Positions 52,382 through 61,419 of a DNA stretch of 64,000 nucleotides are shown piece after piece. Made by a program: the position numbers and the translations under genes. Under the pieces are notes generated by a model. That model searched no databases and was not told where the DNA came from. It saw nothing but the letters and a program-made list of their open reading frames with translations. This DNA comes from Paenibacillus sp. MMS18-CY102 (GTDB lineage: Bacteria > Bacillota > Bacilli > Paenibacillales > Paenibacillaceae), in NCBI RefSeq assembly GCF_009789195.1, contig NZ_WSTC01000021.1, positions 43,302 to 107,301 of the forward strand. The letters run 5' to 3'. How positions within the stretch are numbered: the stretch's first letter is position 1; each line of letters starts with the position of its first letter.

Positions 52382-53200
52382 TTAGGTTCGTTTGTGATGT
52401 AAACAGTCGAATTGGGTGGCGACGGTCCACACTTTAATCATCGTCCTCACAAAATGATAGGCCTGATGCAGCAGGACGGCGAGAAAACCGGCCCACAAGA
52501 GAGAGGCGGAGGTAACAAGCAATCCGGCGAACGCTCCAATTCCCCACATGAGCAGGGAGATCGCGGCATAAGGCAGGAATCGTTTGGCCGATTGCCACAA
52601 GCCTTTAAAGATGCCAGTGCCAGAGGCTGCGCCGAACTGCATAGCGAGAAACAGGAGATGGAGCAGGATGCCCCATGCGAACCAGGCACAGGCGCCAGGC
52701 AGGAGCTGGCGGATAATGTCGGCACGCGAGCTTGCAGCAAGAGCGATGTCGAATGCACGTGGCAGCAACCAATAGCCGGGAGCTAATGCCAGCAGTGACT
52801 CTGTCCAATAGAGGGCGGTTACAGGGAGCCAAGCGCGGCGAACCCCTTGCATGAAGCGGGTGCCGGTGTCAGTTGTTGCATGATGAAGGGAGTGGAACAG
52901 CCCGGCATTCAAGATCGGTGTCAACACCATGCGAAGTGCGATTAGGCAAGCGAATGTCCAGAGATAAGGGTGAATGAGGTCAGTCTTCATCAGCTGGAAT
53001 TCCGCTTCGTATAAATAGAGGCGGCTGGCAGAGGCTGGCATGCCGCTGCCTGGATAGCGGCGCAGCAGGGGCATCACGATTCCGTCAATAATACGGTAGA
53101 GGAAGAAACCCCATAGCAATTGATAGACGAACAGCAGAATGATGATATAGAGGTGTCGTACCGTCAGCGTCCAGCCGGCGCTCATATGCTGCTTCACCAT
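52382..53200 (-). CDS. Polytopic membrane protein of unknown family
   Basis: The ATG at 53200 follows AAAGGAG. The 272-residue protein has about six hydrophobic helices (around 18-40, 80-105, 125-150, 170-190, 200-215, 220-250). It lacks a signal peptide and known motifs. It begins 89 bases after the stop of an M1 peptidase gene on the same strand, likely one transcript; a terminator follows. A membrane partner of that exported peptidase is possible. Confidence 0.65.
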   Translation of the reverse strand: MVKQHMSAGWTLTVRHLYIIILLFVYQLLWGFFLYRIIDGIVMPLLRRYPGSGMPASASRLYLYEAEFQLMKTDLIHPYLWTFACLIALRMVLTPILNAGLFHSLHHATTDTGTRFMQGVRRAWLPVTALYWTESLLALAPGYWLLPRAFDIALAASSRADIIRQLLPGACAWFAWGILLHLLFLAMQFGAASGTGIFKGLWQSAKRFLPYAAISLLMWGIGAFAGLLVTSASLLWAGFLAVLLHQAYHFVRTMIKVWTVATQFDCLHHKRT

Positions 53201-53288
53201 AAACACTCCTTTCCAAATGCCGGCCTTCTGCCCGGCGGTCCGCTAGCGGTTAGGATTGCGAGCAGCCCGTAACACCTCTTGCGCATCA

Positions 53289-55424
53289 TCACCAGCCAAG
53301 CGCTCCGATTAGCCCCTCAATCAGCTTGGCGGCTCCGAGGCTCCAACGCGTCCGTGTGCGTTCCGGCAGCTCGGCTTTCATATAGTTGTTAATTTGCTTA
53401 TTATCGAGCACATTCGTATGCTGCGGGTCAATAGAAGCCCAATCGAGCGGTGAGGAGTGCTTGAACCGGAATAGGCTGCTTGCTTCTGAGCCATCCCAGT
53501 TGCGGCTGACGGTCGTCCCGTCGGCGAACCGGAACTGCACAGGCACGGGGCCGAAGCTGCCTCCGAGCCTGCGAACCTTCACAACTGATTCATAGGAAAT
53601 ACTGCCGTCGTCAAGCTTCGCAGAATCGACCGTAATGCTTTCGATGGAGAAATCCGCCATCTTATCGCCATAGACATATTGGCGGAAGTAGTCGCTCCAT
53701 TTGGTCTTCGTCACTTGTTCGACAATGCGTTCGAAATCGGCGGTGGATGGATGCTTGAACTTATATTTCTGGAAATAGGTTCGCATAATCTTCTGCATCG
53801 CCTTGTCTCCCGCAAGTTTCTCGATGCCGACAAGCACCAGCTTGGCGCGCATGTACACGTTCTCTGCATAATGGTCATGGCTTTGATAGGACCATGAGAG
53901 CTGCTTCAGCGGTGCAGGATCGGTCATGTAGCTGGATTCAATCGCTAGATTCGGCAGCACCCCGTACTCGGTCTCCATCACTTTGTCTTCCGCATAGGAG
54001 GTAAACCCTTCGTCTAGCCACGCTTCTTCGAACTCATTGGATGCGACCATGCCGTACCAGTACTGATGTCCAATCTCATGAACGACCGTTCGCTCTAAGC
54101 TATAGCCTGGGTTGTCGTCCTCAGCAGCGAAGGAGGTGACGAGCGTTGGATATTCCATGCCGCCGGCGCCATTGGCGCCTTTCGGCGGAACGACGACCGA
54201 TAACGTTGAGTATGGGTATTCCCCATACCACTGCGCGTATTTGGCTAGGGCGGATTTGGCGGCGTGCATGTAGCGGTCCTTGAGCCCTGCATGCAGCGGA
54301 TCGAGGTACAGCTTGATGCGTACGCCAGGAACGCCGGTAGCTGAGAAGGATTCTTCTGCATAAACGAAATCTGGGGAGGCGGACCAAGCAAAATCATGCA
54401 CATCATCGGCATAGAACGTTAAGGTTTTCCAATCACCATTCATCTTAGCTGGCTTCGTCTGGAATCCGGTGGCTGCCACTTTATATCTCGCTGGCAACGT
54501 AATGTTCACGCTGTAGATGCCAAAATCGCTATAAAACTCAGAGTTGCCATGATACTGGTGGGCATTCCAGCCTTCAGCTACACGCCCGCGGGTGCCTGCT
54601 GGCTCGTAGACGGCGAGCTTCGGGAACCATTGGCCTGCCATGATGAACTTGCCGGAGTAGCCCATGCGGGCGAACACCTCGGGCAGTTTCACGGTAAAGC
54701 CAACCTTTAGCGTTACGCTCTTATTCGGCTCAACGGGCTTCTGGAGCCGAAGCTTCGCAAGCGTCTGGTCCTTCGCGTTGCCATCATCCGGCTGCACATA
54801 ATGAAGGCGCGGCAGCAAGTTTTCCCCTTGCTCAGTAAGCAGCGAAGTGATTGCCATGCTGCCTAAGCTGTTTGCAGTCGCATGATCCTCCCGCAATTGT
54901 CCGCCTGACTCACGCATGAAGGTGGAATCTGGCGATTGAAACGCGTTGGGATACAGATGCCAATACAGCTCGGATACAGGCTTGCGGCCGGGGTTCGTCC
55001 AAGTGACGGCTAAATTCCCTTTCAATGAACGGCCTGTTTCGTCGAGCTTGACATCGATGTGGTACTCGGTGACACGTTTGCTTAAGGCTTGGTTGTTAGG
55101 CGACATGCCGGTGTCAGGCTCTGGCTGTACGGGTGTTTTCACAATGCTGTTGTTAGGTATACTGCGTGTTGGCGCTTGCGGCGCCGAATCGGCTCGGTTT
55201 TTCGTATCCACATGGGCAGCGGCATCAGGCTCGCTCGTCTGGGCCGGTCCAGCAGCATCATCGGCGGTGCTGCTTGAGCCGATGGCCACTGGATCATTAA
55301 CCGGGGAGAAAGCATACGTATACTGCGATTTCCATGCGTCACCGAAGCCTTGGGACAACGTAACACTGAATACAGCGGCGAGGAGCAGTGCGACCGCTAT
55401 TCCTTTGACGTGTCGTGGAGTCAT
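53289..55424 (-). CDS. M1 family zinc metallopeptidase (exported)
   Basis: The ATG at 55424 follows GGGAGGG and gives 711 residues. A signal anchor is at about 7-26. Residues 45-115 are a Ser/Ala/Pro-rich linker. The M1 aminopeptidase domain begins near 120 (TEYHIDVKLDETGRSLKGNLAVTWTN) and has GGMEYPTLV (GAMEN-like exopeptidase loop) followed by VHEIGHQYWYGMVASNEFEEAWLDEGFTSYAED. HEIGH is at 449-453 with the third ligand Glu 18 residues later, so zinc ligands are complete. It should trim peptides outside the cell. A membrane protein gene follows on the same strand. Confidence 0.9.
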   Translation of the reverse strand: MTPRHVKGIAVALLLAAVFSVTLSQGFGDAWKSQYTYAFSPVNDPVAIGSSSTADDAAGPAQTSEPDAAAHVDTKNRADSAPQAPTRSIPNNSIVKTPVQPEPDTGMSPNNQALSKRVTEYHIDVKLDETGRSLKGNLAVTWTNPGRKPVSELYWHLYPNAFQSPDSTFMRESGGQLREDHATANSLGSMAITSLLTEQGENLLPRLHYVQPDDGNAKDQTLAKLRLQKPVEPNKSVTLKVGFTVKLPEVFARMGYSGKFIMAGQWFPKLAVYEPAGTRGRVAEGWNAHQYHGNSEFYSDFGIYSVNITLPARYKVAATGFQTKPAKMNGDWKTLTFYADDVHDFAWSASPDFVYAEESFSATGVPGVRIKLYLDPLHAGLKDRYMHAAKSALAKYAQWYGEYPYSTLSVVVPPKGANGAGGMEYPTLVTSFAAEDDNPGYSLERTVVHEIGHQYWYGMVASNEFEEAWLDEGFTSYAEDKVMETEYGVLPNLAIESSYMTDPAPLKQLSWSYQSHDHYAENVYMRAKLVLVGIEKLAGDKAMQKIMRTYFQKYKFKHPSTADFERIVEQVTKTKWSDYFRQYVYGDKMADFSIESITVDSAKLDDGSISYESVVKVRRLGGSFGPVPVQFRFADGTTVSRNWDGSEASSLFRFKHSSPLDWASIDPQHTNVLDNKQINNYMKAELPERTRTRWSLGAAKLIEGLIGALGW

Positions 55425-55620
55425 TGAACGATTCCCTCCCGTTGACAAGCATCTAAGGCATGTATATGTTTGCATTTCACGGATTATTAGCTAAAATGGA
55501 ATTATTCTGCGACAGAGCGGACAATCCCAAGCACAGTGCGGTTTCGCAGGGAATAGATGCGCTGCCAAGCGGCTGCAAGCTTGCGCGGCATAAGATAACG
55601 GAGAGGGTGAACGGTACAAG

Positions 55621-56145
55621 ATGGAACAACAAGGCCAAGGGGGAGGCTCCACAGAGCCGAAGCCGAAGAAATCGCTGTCCCTTAACGTCGTCAGCAACAA
55701 GGAACATCGTGGGTTCGGCGCAGGGTCGATCGATTTGAGCGCAGTATCGCCAGTCGTTATTGATGGCAATGAGGCGGTTATTGATGTAGGGGCTATGCAC
55801 GCGAAGAGCAAGATCGAGAAGGGCATTAAGTTCAGCCCGAATAAAGAGGATGTGCCGAACGGCCGTCCGTGCTGGATCGTTTGGGTCGCAGTTGACCGTA
55901 ACGATGAGGGAGCTTTTTATGGCGGGGCAACGGCTTGCGATATGCTAGTCGATACAGAGGCGCGCCGCGGTTGGAAGCTGCTGGCGGATCATGTGAACCG
56001 TCTCGATTATGCGATTAAGCGGCGGTTCATGCTAGACAATCTGGGACCTGAACAGAAGGCGGCATTAAAGCAGCTGCTCATGGACCATAACCAAGAATGG
56101 TGGGACCGTTCGCCAGACACGTTGAAACAAGCGTTGGAGGCGTAA
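55621..56145 (+). CDS. ywhD: YwhD family protein
   Basis: The 174-residue protein matches B. subtilis YwhD in length and in its conserved blocks: SLNVVSNKEHRGFGAGSIDLSAVSPVVIDGNEAVIDVGAMHAKSKIEKGIKF, WIVWVAVDRN, YGGATACDMLVDTEARRGWKLLADHVNRLDYAIKRR and LLMDHN near the end. No biochemical function is established. GAGAGGGTG precedes the ATG. It is divergent from the M1 peptidase gene and closed by a good terminator. Confidence 0.88.
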   Translation: MEQQGQGGGSTEPKPKKSLSLNVVSNKEHRGFGAGSIDLSAVSPVVIDGNEAVIDVGAMHAKSKIEKGIKFSPNKEDVPNGRPCWIVWVAVDRNDEGAFYGGATACDMLVDTEARRGWKLLADHVNRLDYAIKRRFMLDNLGPEQKAALKQLLMDHNQEWWDRSPDTLKQALEA

Positions 56146-56168
56146 CGAGGCAATAATGATGAATAAGC

Positions 56169-56207
56169 AAGCCGGTTAATGTCGCTTCTAACGACGTTAG
56201 CCGGCTT
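56169..56207 (+). terminator. Terminator after ywhD
   Basis: AAGCCGGTTAATGTCG and CGACGTTAGCCGGCTT pair with one mismatch and a TTTTTT run follows. Confidence 0.85.
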
Positions 56208-56338
56208 TTTTGCTGTGTATGTTAACCAAATCGACACAAAAGGGAGATATTCGACAAATTAACGATTGGTTTTTAATGGATTATGGCATACAATGTTAGT
56301 TAATATAACATCAGATGCAGCAGGGGAGGCCGTTAATT

Positions 56339-58432
56339 ATGTTGAAACCGTTCCTATACGTGATGAATCGTCTGAAATATAGCCAAAAGTTCGTACTAAT
56401 TGCCTTGCTCTTCTTAATCCCTACCGGATTTATGTCTTATTTCCTCACATCAGAAATTCAAGTCACCATGAATATCGCCAAGAAAGAGCAGCAAGGTGTT
56501 GCGTACCTTAAGCCCTTAAAGGAACTGCTGCTTACGGTTCAGAAGCATCGCGGGGTTGCGAATGCTTATCTGAATGGGGATGCGAGCAAGAAAGCGGATC
56601 TCGATAAGCTGGAAGAGAAGTGGAAGAAAGAAGTGGCGGCTGTGAATGCAAGCGATGCGATGCATGCCGAAGATTTTGGCATTAAATCGCAGTGGGGCGG
56701 GTTAGAAACAAGGCTGTCCATGCTGCTGGAGCAATACGGGACAGGATCTGCTGGCATCAGCTTTGCAAAACATACGACGATGATCGAAGAGCTGCTTGAT
56801 TACAACGTGACGGTATCGGATGCCTCTGGGCTGACGCTTGACCCTGAACAGCACACGTACTATTTAATGGATATGCTCGTCCAACGGACGCCGCTCTTGA
56901 TGGAGAAGATTGCGGAAACCCGTGGGTTGATTACGGGCACATTGTTGCGCGGGAGACTGACACCTTCGGAGAAGCTGGAATATCAGATTGATTATGACCG
57001 TATTGAGACGGCAATGACAGGTTTGCAAAAAGATTGGGTAAGCACCACGGCCAGCAGCCCTGATATTCAATCCATTCAGGAAAGCTTCATAGCTGCATCT
57101 ACTGCTGCACGCGATTATGTTGGTTTGCTGGATACAGAGATTTTGAGCGGCAGATTATCGATGGATAGCGATACGTTTTTCGCCAAGGGGACGGCGGCTA
57201 TTGACCAGATTTCGGCGCTCTATAATGAAACAGCAATTATGATGGACCATCAACTGCAGATACGAATCGATGATTCCAAGGCGCAATTGGTTCGGATGCT
57301 CGTGCTGACAGCTGTGGCGCTGCTGCTCGTCGTTGCTTTCTTTATTGCTTTCTATAGCAATGTCCGTAGCACAATCACTGCACTGGAAAAAGCAGCTTCG
57401 CGGCTGGCTGCCGGCGATGCTTCTGCTAGGGCTGAACTGCAAACGCGTGACGAGCTTAGCGGCGTTGGCGTTGCGTTTAATCAGGTAGCAGAAACGTTCG
57501 CTTCCCTGCTGCGCTCGAATCAAACCGTTGCCGGCCAGCTTGCCTCATCCTCGCAAGATATGGAAGCTGCGGCGAATGCTACGACGATTGCAACAAACCA
57601 GATTGCACATGCGGTGCAAGAGTTGTCTTTGATGGCTGAGCAGCAAGCAGCTGTATCGGAGCAAAATGCAACCGCGATGCACGAAATGGCCGGCGGGATT
57701 TCGCGTATAGCTGAGACAGCCTCCTTGGTGTCCGATAACGCTGGGCAAGCGTCGGCAGGCGCGATTGATGGGCGGCGGGCTGTAACTGCTGCAACAGAGC
57801 AGATGGCTGTCGTTCGCAAGCGCTCAAGTGAAACGGCCGACGCATTGTCTGAGTTAGGCGAGCTGTCTGGGCGCATTGGCGATATCGCTGCCGTGATGAC
57901 GGATATTGCCGGCCAGACTCACTTGCTTTCGCTGAATGCGAACATCGAAGCGGCGCGGGCCGGCGAGCATGGCAAAGGCTTCGCTGTCGTCGCGCATGAG
58001 GTACAGAAGCTATCGGAGCAATCGCGCCAATCAGCTGATGAGATCGGCGGGCTGATTGCAGAAGCGACTGCAGGCATTGAGCGGGCGGTCGCGGCTATGA
58101 GCGGCAGCGCAGGAGAGACGCTTCGCGGCATGGCGTCGATGGAGCAAGTGACGATCGTATTCGATGGCATCCTCGAATCGATCGGCCAAGTTGCGGAGCA
58201 AATTAGCGAAGTGTCCGCTGCCTCCGAGCAACTGTCCGCCGCGACAGAGGAAGTGGCAGCTGCGGTACAGGAAACGTCCAATCACTCTCGCGTAACATCG
58301 GAGAAGACGCAGGAAGTGTCGGCGTCTACAGAAGAGCAATTAGCCAGCATGGAAGAGGTGTTAGCTTCCTCAGAAGCGCTGAATGCGACCGCTGGGCGGC
58401 TGCGGAAGGAGCTGGACCGGTTTACTTTTTAA
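56339..58432 (+). CDS. Methyl-accepting chemotaxis protein with NIT-type sensor
   Basis: The ATG at 56339 follows GGGGAGG and gives 697 residues. TM1 is at about 15-38. The outside domain (about 40-310) is helical and has the nitrate/nitrite-sensing (NIT) pattern ([19 protein letters not shown], then [15 protein letters not shown], then [25 protein letters not shown]). TM2 is at about 318-342, then HAMP (343-395) and the signalling domain with tip at about 521-560 ([20 protein letters not shown]). The terminal CheR peptide is absent. It probably senses nitrate, nitrite or a similar anion and drives chemotaxis. Confidence 0.9.
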   Translation: MLKPFLYVMNRLKYSQKFVLIALLFLIPTGFMSYFLTSEIQVTMNIAKKEQQGVAYLKPLKELLLTVQKHRGVANAYLNGDASKKADLDKLEEKWKKEVAAVNASDAMHAEDFGIKSQWGGLETRLSMLLEQYGTGSAGISFAKHTTMIEELLDYNVTVSDASGLTLDPEQHTYYLMDMLVQRTPLLMEKIAETRGLITGTLLRGRLTPSEKLEYQIDYDRIETAMTGLQKDWVSTTASSPDIQSIQESFIAASTAARDYVGLLDTEILSGRLSMDSDTFFAKGTAAIDQISALYNETAIMMDHQLQIRIDDSKAQLVRMLVLTAVALLLVVAFFIAFYSNVRSTITALEKAASRLAAGDASARAELQTRDELSGVGVAFNQVAETFASLLRSNQTVAGQLASSSQDMEAAANATTIATNQIAHAVQELSLMAEQQAAVSEQNATAMHEMAGGISRIAETASLVSDNAGQASAGAIDGRRAVTAATEQMAVVRKRSSETADALSELGELSGRIGDIAAVMTDIAGQTHLLSLNANIEAARAGEHGKGFAVVAHEVQKLSEQSRQSADEIGGLIAEATAGIERAVAAMSGSAGETLRGMASMEQVTIVFDGILESIGQVAEQISEVSAASEQLSAATEEVAAAVQETSNHSRVTSEKTQEVSASTEEQLASMEEVLASSEALNATAGRLRKELDRFTF

Positions 58433-58450
58433 TATAGCGGGATGAAAAGG

Positions 58451-58474
58451 CGGTCGCTGCGGCGACCGTTTTTT
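58451..58474 (+). terminator. Terminator after the second chemoreceptor gene
   Basis: CGGTCGC and GCGACCG form a stem with loop TGCG, followed by six T. Confidence 0.8.
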
Positions 58475-58693
58475 GATGCTGGTACAGGAAAAGCTATGTT
58501 GAATAACTAAGTCAAGATATCTATTTCAAGTCAATGTTTGCTAATGATTTGAGACTTTGGGTTTGAGGCATTGAAAAATGAGTTATAAAATCGGAATCAA
58601 GAAGGCGCGTATAAAGGACTATTTACATAAAAGGTAAAAAAAGAATAGACTTTAGAGGGGGCATGACTGAAAAGAAAGTGGGAATATGAGGGG

Positions 58694-59683
58694 ATGCATA
58701 AGTTGCTAAATAAACTGATCTTCGTGTGTTTAAGCATAAGCCTACTCATGGTTAGTTCTTGCAGTTCAGTTAGAATAAAAAATAAAGCGCAGGAAAATAT
58801 CACTGATATTGATTTGTACAACACTTATTATTTTATGAAGCTTTCTTCGGAATTAAATGATTCTTTGGGATGTAGCTTGGACTTGAATTTCTATAATGAG
58901 AACCCTAATTTGTTTATTACACATAACAATAAATTTGATAATCTTTCAAATATCTACTATGTATTAGAACTAATGCACGATGCTAACGTCAAGCCTAGTT
59001 ATATGTTGAAAGAAGAACTTTCAGGCTATCTTAATGGATTGCAGACGAATATAGGGAATTTTGCATTCTCTATAAAACACAAAGAAGAAATCGAGTCCAC
59101 TCATGAAATAGGGCATGAAACGTATCTCTCGAGTTATTCTGCTTTAAAAAGTTACGCTTATTTGGATATTACTATTAGTAAAGATCAAGCAAGCAAGTTG
59201 AACCATTGGATAGATGGAGTAGTGAGCCATTCTGATTTCTGGGACTCGCTTAACATTGAATCAGTAGGTGACCTTCTGATGGTGCTTGAAATAAGTAAAT
59301 TGGCAAAAATCGATTTAAGCAAACATGGAGATGACATCCATAAATCCATATTTAAGTTAAGTGATGAGATAAAGGATTATTTAAAAAAAGCAAAACTCTC
59401 TTTATTCCTGTTAAATGATATAGAGAGGCTGCTATCTATTGCTAACGTGGGAAAAGAAAAATATTTCACTCCTGACACAATTACATTCTTGTTAAGCCTG
59501 CAAACAAAAGATGGGGGATTTAAGCTGTTCGAAGCAAATGAGAATAGTGATTTATTGTCTGCTTATTATGGGCTTAGATTGCTACGGCAACTTGAACAGG
59601 ATATTCCTCGAAGAGAGGAATTAATAGTAGCTTTGAAAAAGTATGGTCAGAAAAATGCGTGTTTTGATGTATCAACAAGCTAG
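58694..59683 (+). CDS. Low-GC lipoprotein with prenyltransferase-like helical repeats
   Basis: The 329-residue protein has a lipobox (LLMVSSC) after a hydrophobic signal, so it should be lipid-anchored outside the membrane. The remainder is alpha-helical with weak repeats; near the end LLSLQTKDGGFKLFEANENSDLLSAYYGLRLL has the QxxDGGF mark of alpha/alpha toroid repeats of terpene-cyclase and prenyltransferase folds. Base composition is clearly lower in GC than around it, a sign of transfer. GAGGGG lies just before the ATG, so the TTG at 58703 may be the real start. A frame of 43 residues that seems to belong to the same protein continues from 59694 in another frame, so the C-terminus may be frameshifted. 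Confidence 0.65.
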   Translation: MHKLLNKLIFVCLSISLLMVSSCSSVRIKNKAQENITDIDLYNTYYFMKLSSELNDSLGCSLDLNFYNENPNLFITHNNKFDNLSNIYYVLELMHDANVKPSYMLKEELSGYLNGLQTNIGNFAFSIKHKEEIESTHEIGHETYLSSYSALKSYAYLDITISKDQASKLNHWIDGVVSHSDFWDSLNIESVGDLLMVLEISKLAKIDLSKHGDDIHKSIFKLSDEIKDYLKKAKLSLFLLNDIERLLSIANVGKEKYFTPDTITFLLSLQTKDGGFKLFEANENSDLLSAYYGLRLLRQLEQDIPRREELIVALKKYGQKNACFDVSTS

Positions 59684-59693
59684 CTGTATATAG

Positions 59694-59825
59694 AAAACTG
59701 CTACGAGACCGGAAGTGGAAGCCACAAGTTTTACTAATATCGGATTAGGTTTGGATATAAACGATGTAGTAAACATTTATTTATCTACAGCAATATATCG
59801 TCCTCAAACTGAGTTTAGTTTTTAA
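59694..59825 (+). pseudogene. Probable out-of-frame C-terminal piece of the lipoprotein
   Basis: Eleven bases after the lipoprotein stop, shifted by one, a 43-residue stretch reads as a normal protein end (KTATRPEVEATSFTN, then IGLGLDINDVVNIYLS, then YRPQTEFSF) and closes with TAA. It has no start codon or ribosome site. The simplest account is a frameshift in the last part of the lipoprotein gene. The remaining 190 bases to 60015 show no supported gene. Confidence 0.4.
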
Positions 59826-60015
59826 TTAAAAAGTATCCAATAAATAAACTGGCTTGTTGAGCACAATAATAAGGGTATGCCTTGTTCACTCAAGGCGGCC
59901 CTAAAACGGGTAATAACTAACGAGGGTGGATTTACCAACCTATAATTCAGGTTGAATTCAGCTTTGCTTGGTAGGATTAATGCATCGGAATCGTTCCAGG
60001 TGTACATGATAAAAA

Positions 60016-60048
60016 ACGCCAGGTGCGGCATAATGCCGAACCTGGCGT
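60016..60048 (-). terminator. Terminator of the third NlpC/P60 gene
   Basis: ACGCCAGGT…CGGCAT pairs with ATGCCG…ACCTGGCGT; the minus strand continues with six T. Confidence 0.8.
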
Positions 60049-60088
60049 CCCTAGTGCTTCTCGCTGCGCGATAGTGTAAGCTTGTCCC

Positions 60089-60571
60089 TTACAGTACGCG
60101 GCGAGCCTGGTTGTAGTTGTTTTTCCACCAGCCGGAGTTAATGTTGCTGATCTTAACGCCGCCTGCACCATACGTATGAATGATATTGCCGTTACCGATG
60201 TAGATGCCTACGTGGTGAATCGGAGAGTAGAAGAAGACGAGATCGCCCACTTGCAGGCTGCTTTTTGCTACATATTTGCCGACTGCGGATTGCTGCTTGG
60301 AGCTGCGTGGCAATTTCACGCCGAGCTGCGAGAATACGCGTTTCGTGAACGACGAGCAATCGAATACAGCTGTTGTGCTGGATGATGCGCCGTGCTGGTA
60401 AGGCGTGCCGAGATATTTTTTGGCTACCGATACGATAGTGGATTTTTGGGATGCGGTTGCGGCATGTGCGCTCTGAGTAGGCATAACACCGCTGATCGAT
60501 GCTGTAGATACCGTTAATGCTACAAACGCTGCAGCCAAGCTTTTGCCAATGACCGATTTTTTGTTCATCAT
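60089..60571 (-). CDS. Secreted NlpC/P60 cell-wall hydrolase, third copy
   Basis: The ATG at 60571 follows CGGAGGAAT and gives 160 residues; the longer frame to 60694 lacks such a site. A signal peptide (about 1-36, ending AHA-A) precedes one NlpC/P60 domain with STTAVFDCSSFTKRVF (Cys about 70) and HHVGIYIGNGNIIHTYGAGGV (His about 119). It differs from the other two copies in its leader: no c-di-AMP riboswitch is visible. It should cleave peptidoglycan stem peptides outside the cell. Confidence 0.92.
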   Translation of the reverse strand: MMNKKSVIGKSLAAAFVALTVSTASISGVMPTQSAHAATASQKSTIVSVAKKYLGTPYQHGASSSTTAVFDCSSFTKRVFSQLGVKLPRSSKQQSAVGKYVAKSSLQVGDLVFFYSPIHHVGIYIGNGNIIHTYGAGGVKISNINSGWWKNNYNQARRVL

Positions 60572-60842
60572 GTTGTAATTCCTCCGGTTAGGTTTGTCTT
60601 GGTTGTGTTGTATTGCTACTATAGCACGGATTTCTTTTCCTAAAGGCTCCCATTGAGTGGGCAAACCCTTGATGGGGCTCATTTGTAACCGCATTCTTAG
60701 AATTGCATGAGAGTTCCCTCATTTAGGGCAGGTTTGGCAGTGTAAGGGTTATCATGGAAGCCGCGTGCAAATGGGCGGAGCTCAAACATAGGCGCAGCAA
60801 GGGTTTGGCCAATATGAGGCTTATCGTTCTTGATGCGTGAAA
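60572..60842. other. Intergenic stretch without recognised gene
   Basis: This 271-base space contains the third hydrolase promoter side, with TATAGT on the minus strand at about 60616. A GAGCCCCAT/ATGGGAGCC partial inverted repeat is at about 60647-60680. No conserved ydaO blocks, coding frame or palindrome-family copy is seen. Confidence 0.5.
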
Positions 60843-60887
60843 AAAAGGTGTCCCTAGGCAGCGTGAGCCGCTGTGGGGACACCTTTT
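60843..60887 (-). terminator. Terminator of the 147-residue membrane protein gene
   Basis: AAAAGGTGTCCC (60843-60854) and GGGACACCTTTT (60876-60887) are perfect arms, with an inner GCAGC/GCTG region. Confidence 0.8.
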
Positions 60888-60908
60888 CTACTATATAAGG
60901 GGGGAGGG

Positions 60909-61352
60909 TTAATAAAATATCATAGCGAGACATAACGTGGCGGCAATCGTATTGAGCATGCAGGCCCAAGGGTGTGCGCGAACGTTACGCCATGCGCGTG
61001 CTGTAGCGCGGCACATGAGAATGGCTGCGATAATGGTTGCGGCTGCGAGCAGGTCGGTTGCCCAGCGCAGTAAAAGCCCGCTAGCCGAAGCGGGATCCTG
61101 CAGGGTTCCGTGATGCGCATGGCTGCCTAAGTTAGCGCCGTCTCCGGCGGCGGCTTGCGTGCCCAACAGGAGTGCCAGTAGCGGCAGGGCAAACAGGTGA
61201 ATGGCATGTGCGCCTAGTACAAGCAGCGTGCCGCCGAGCGGCCCGAGCTTGCGCAAGCGGAGCTTGGTGACGCGCGAGGCATGCGCAGCTGGGGTGGCGG
61301 CGTGATGGGTTAGTGTTTTGCTGCGGCAAGCGTCGGCCAATGGATCAGTCAT
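60909..61352 (-). CDS. Small membrane protein of unknown family
   Basis: The 147-residue protein has three to four hydrophobic helices (about 38-65, 90-115, 122-145) and several histidines in its linkers (HAIHL, SHAHHG). It has an Ala-rich, high-GC composition. No family is known to me. It ends at a good terminator and sits 67 bases from the glycerate kinase gene on the same strand, so a shared transcript is possible. Confidence 0.6.
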   Translation of the reverse strand: MTDPLADACRSKTLTHHAATPAAHASRVTKLRLRKLGPLGGTLLVLGAHAIHLFALPLLALLLGTQAAAGDGANLGSHAHHGTLQDPASASGLLLRWATDLLAAATIIAAILMCRATARAWRNVRAHPWACMLNTIAATLCLAMIFY

Positions 61353-61419
61353 AGGCGCCAGCCTCCTCCAGTCAGATGCAACAGTATATGACGGGCGGCT
61401 GGTCCGTTATGAGCTTTGA

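Noticed and set aside
52382..53200. Assignment to a specific transporter or ECF S-component family
   Set aside because: Only hydrophobic helices are seen; no conserved motif supports a family name.
59822..60031. Minus-strand open frame of 69 residues in the gap before the third NlpC/P60 gene
   Set aside because: It overlaps the terminator and has no ribosome site; similarity to a transposase could not be supported.
60697..60969. Minus-strand open frame of 90 residues
   Set aside because: It spans the perfect terminator at 60843-60887 and overlaps the end of the gene at 60909; no ribosome site.
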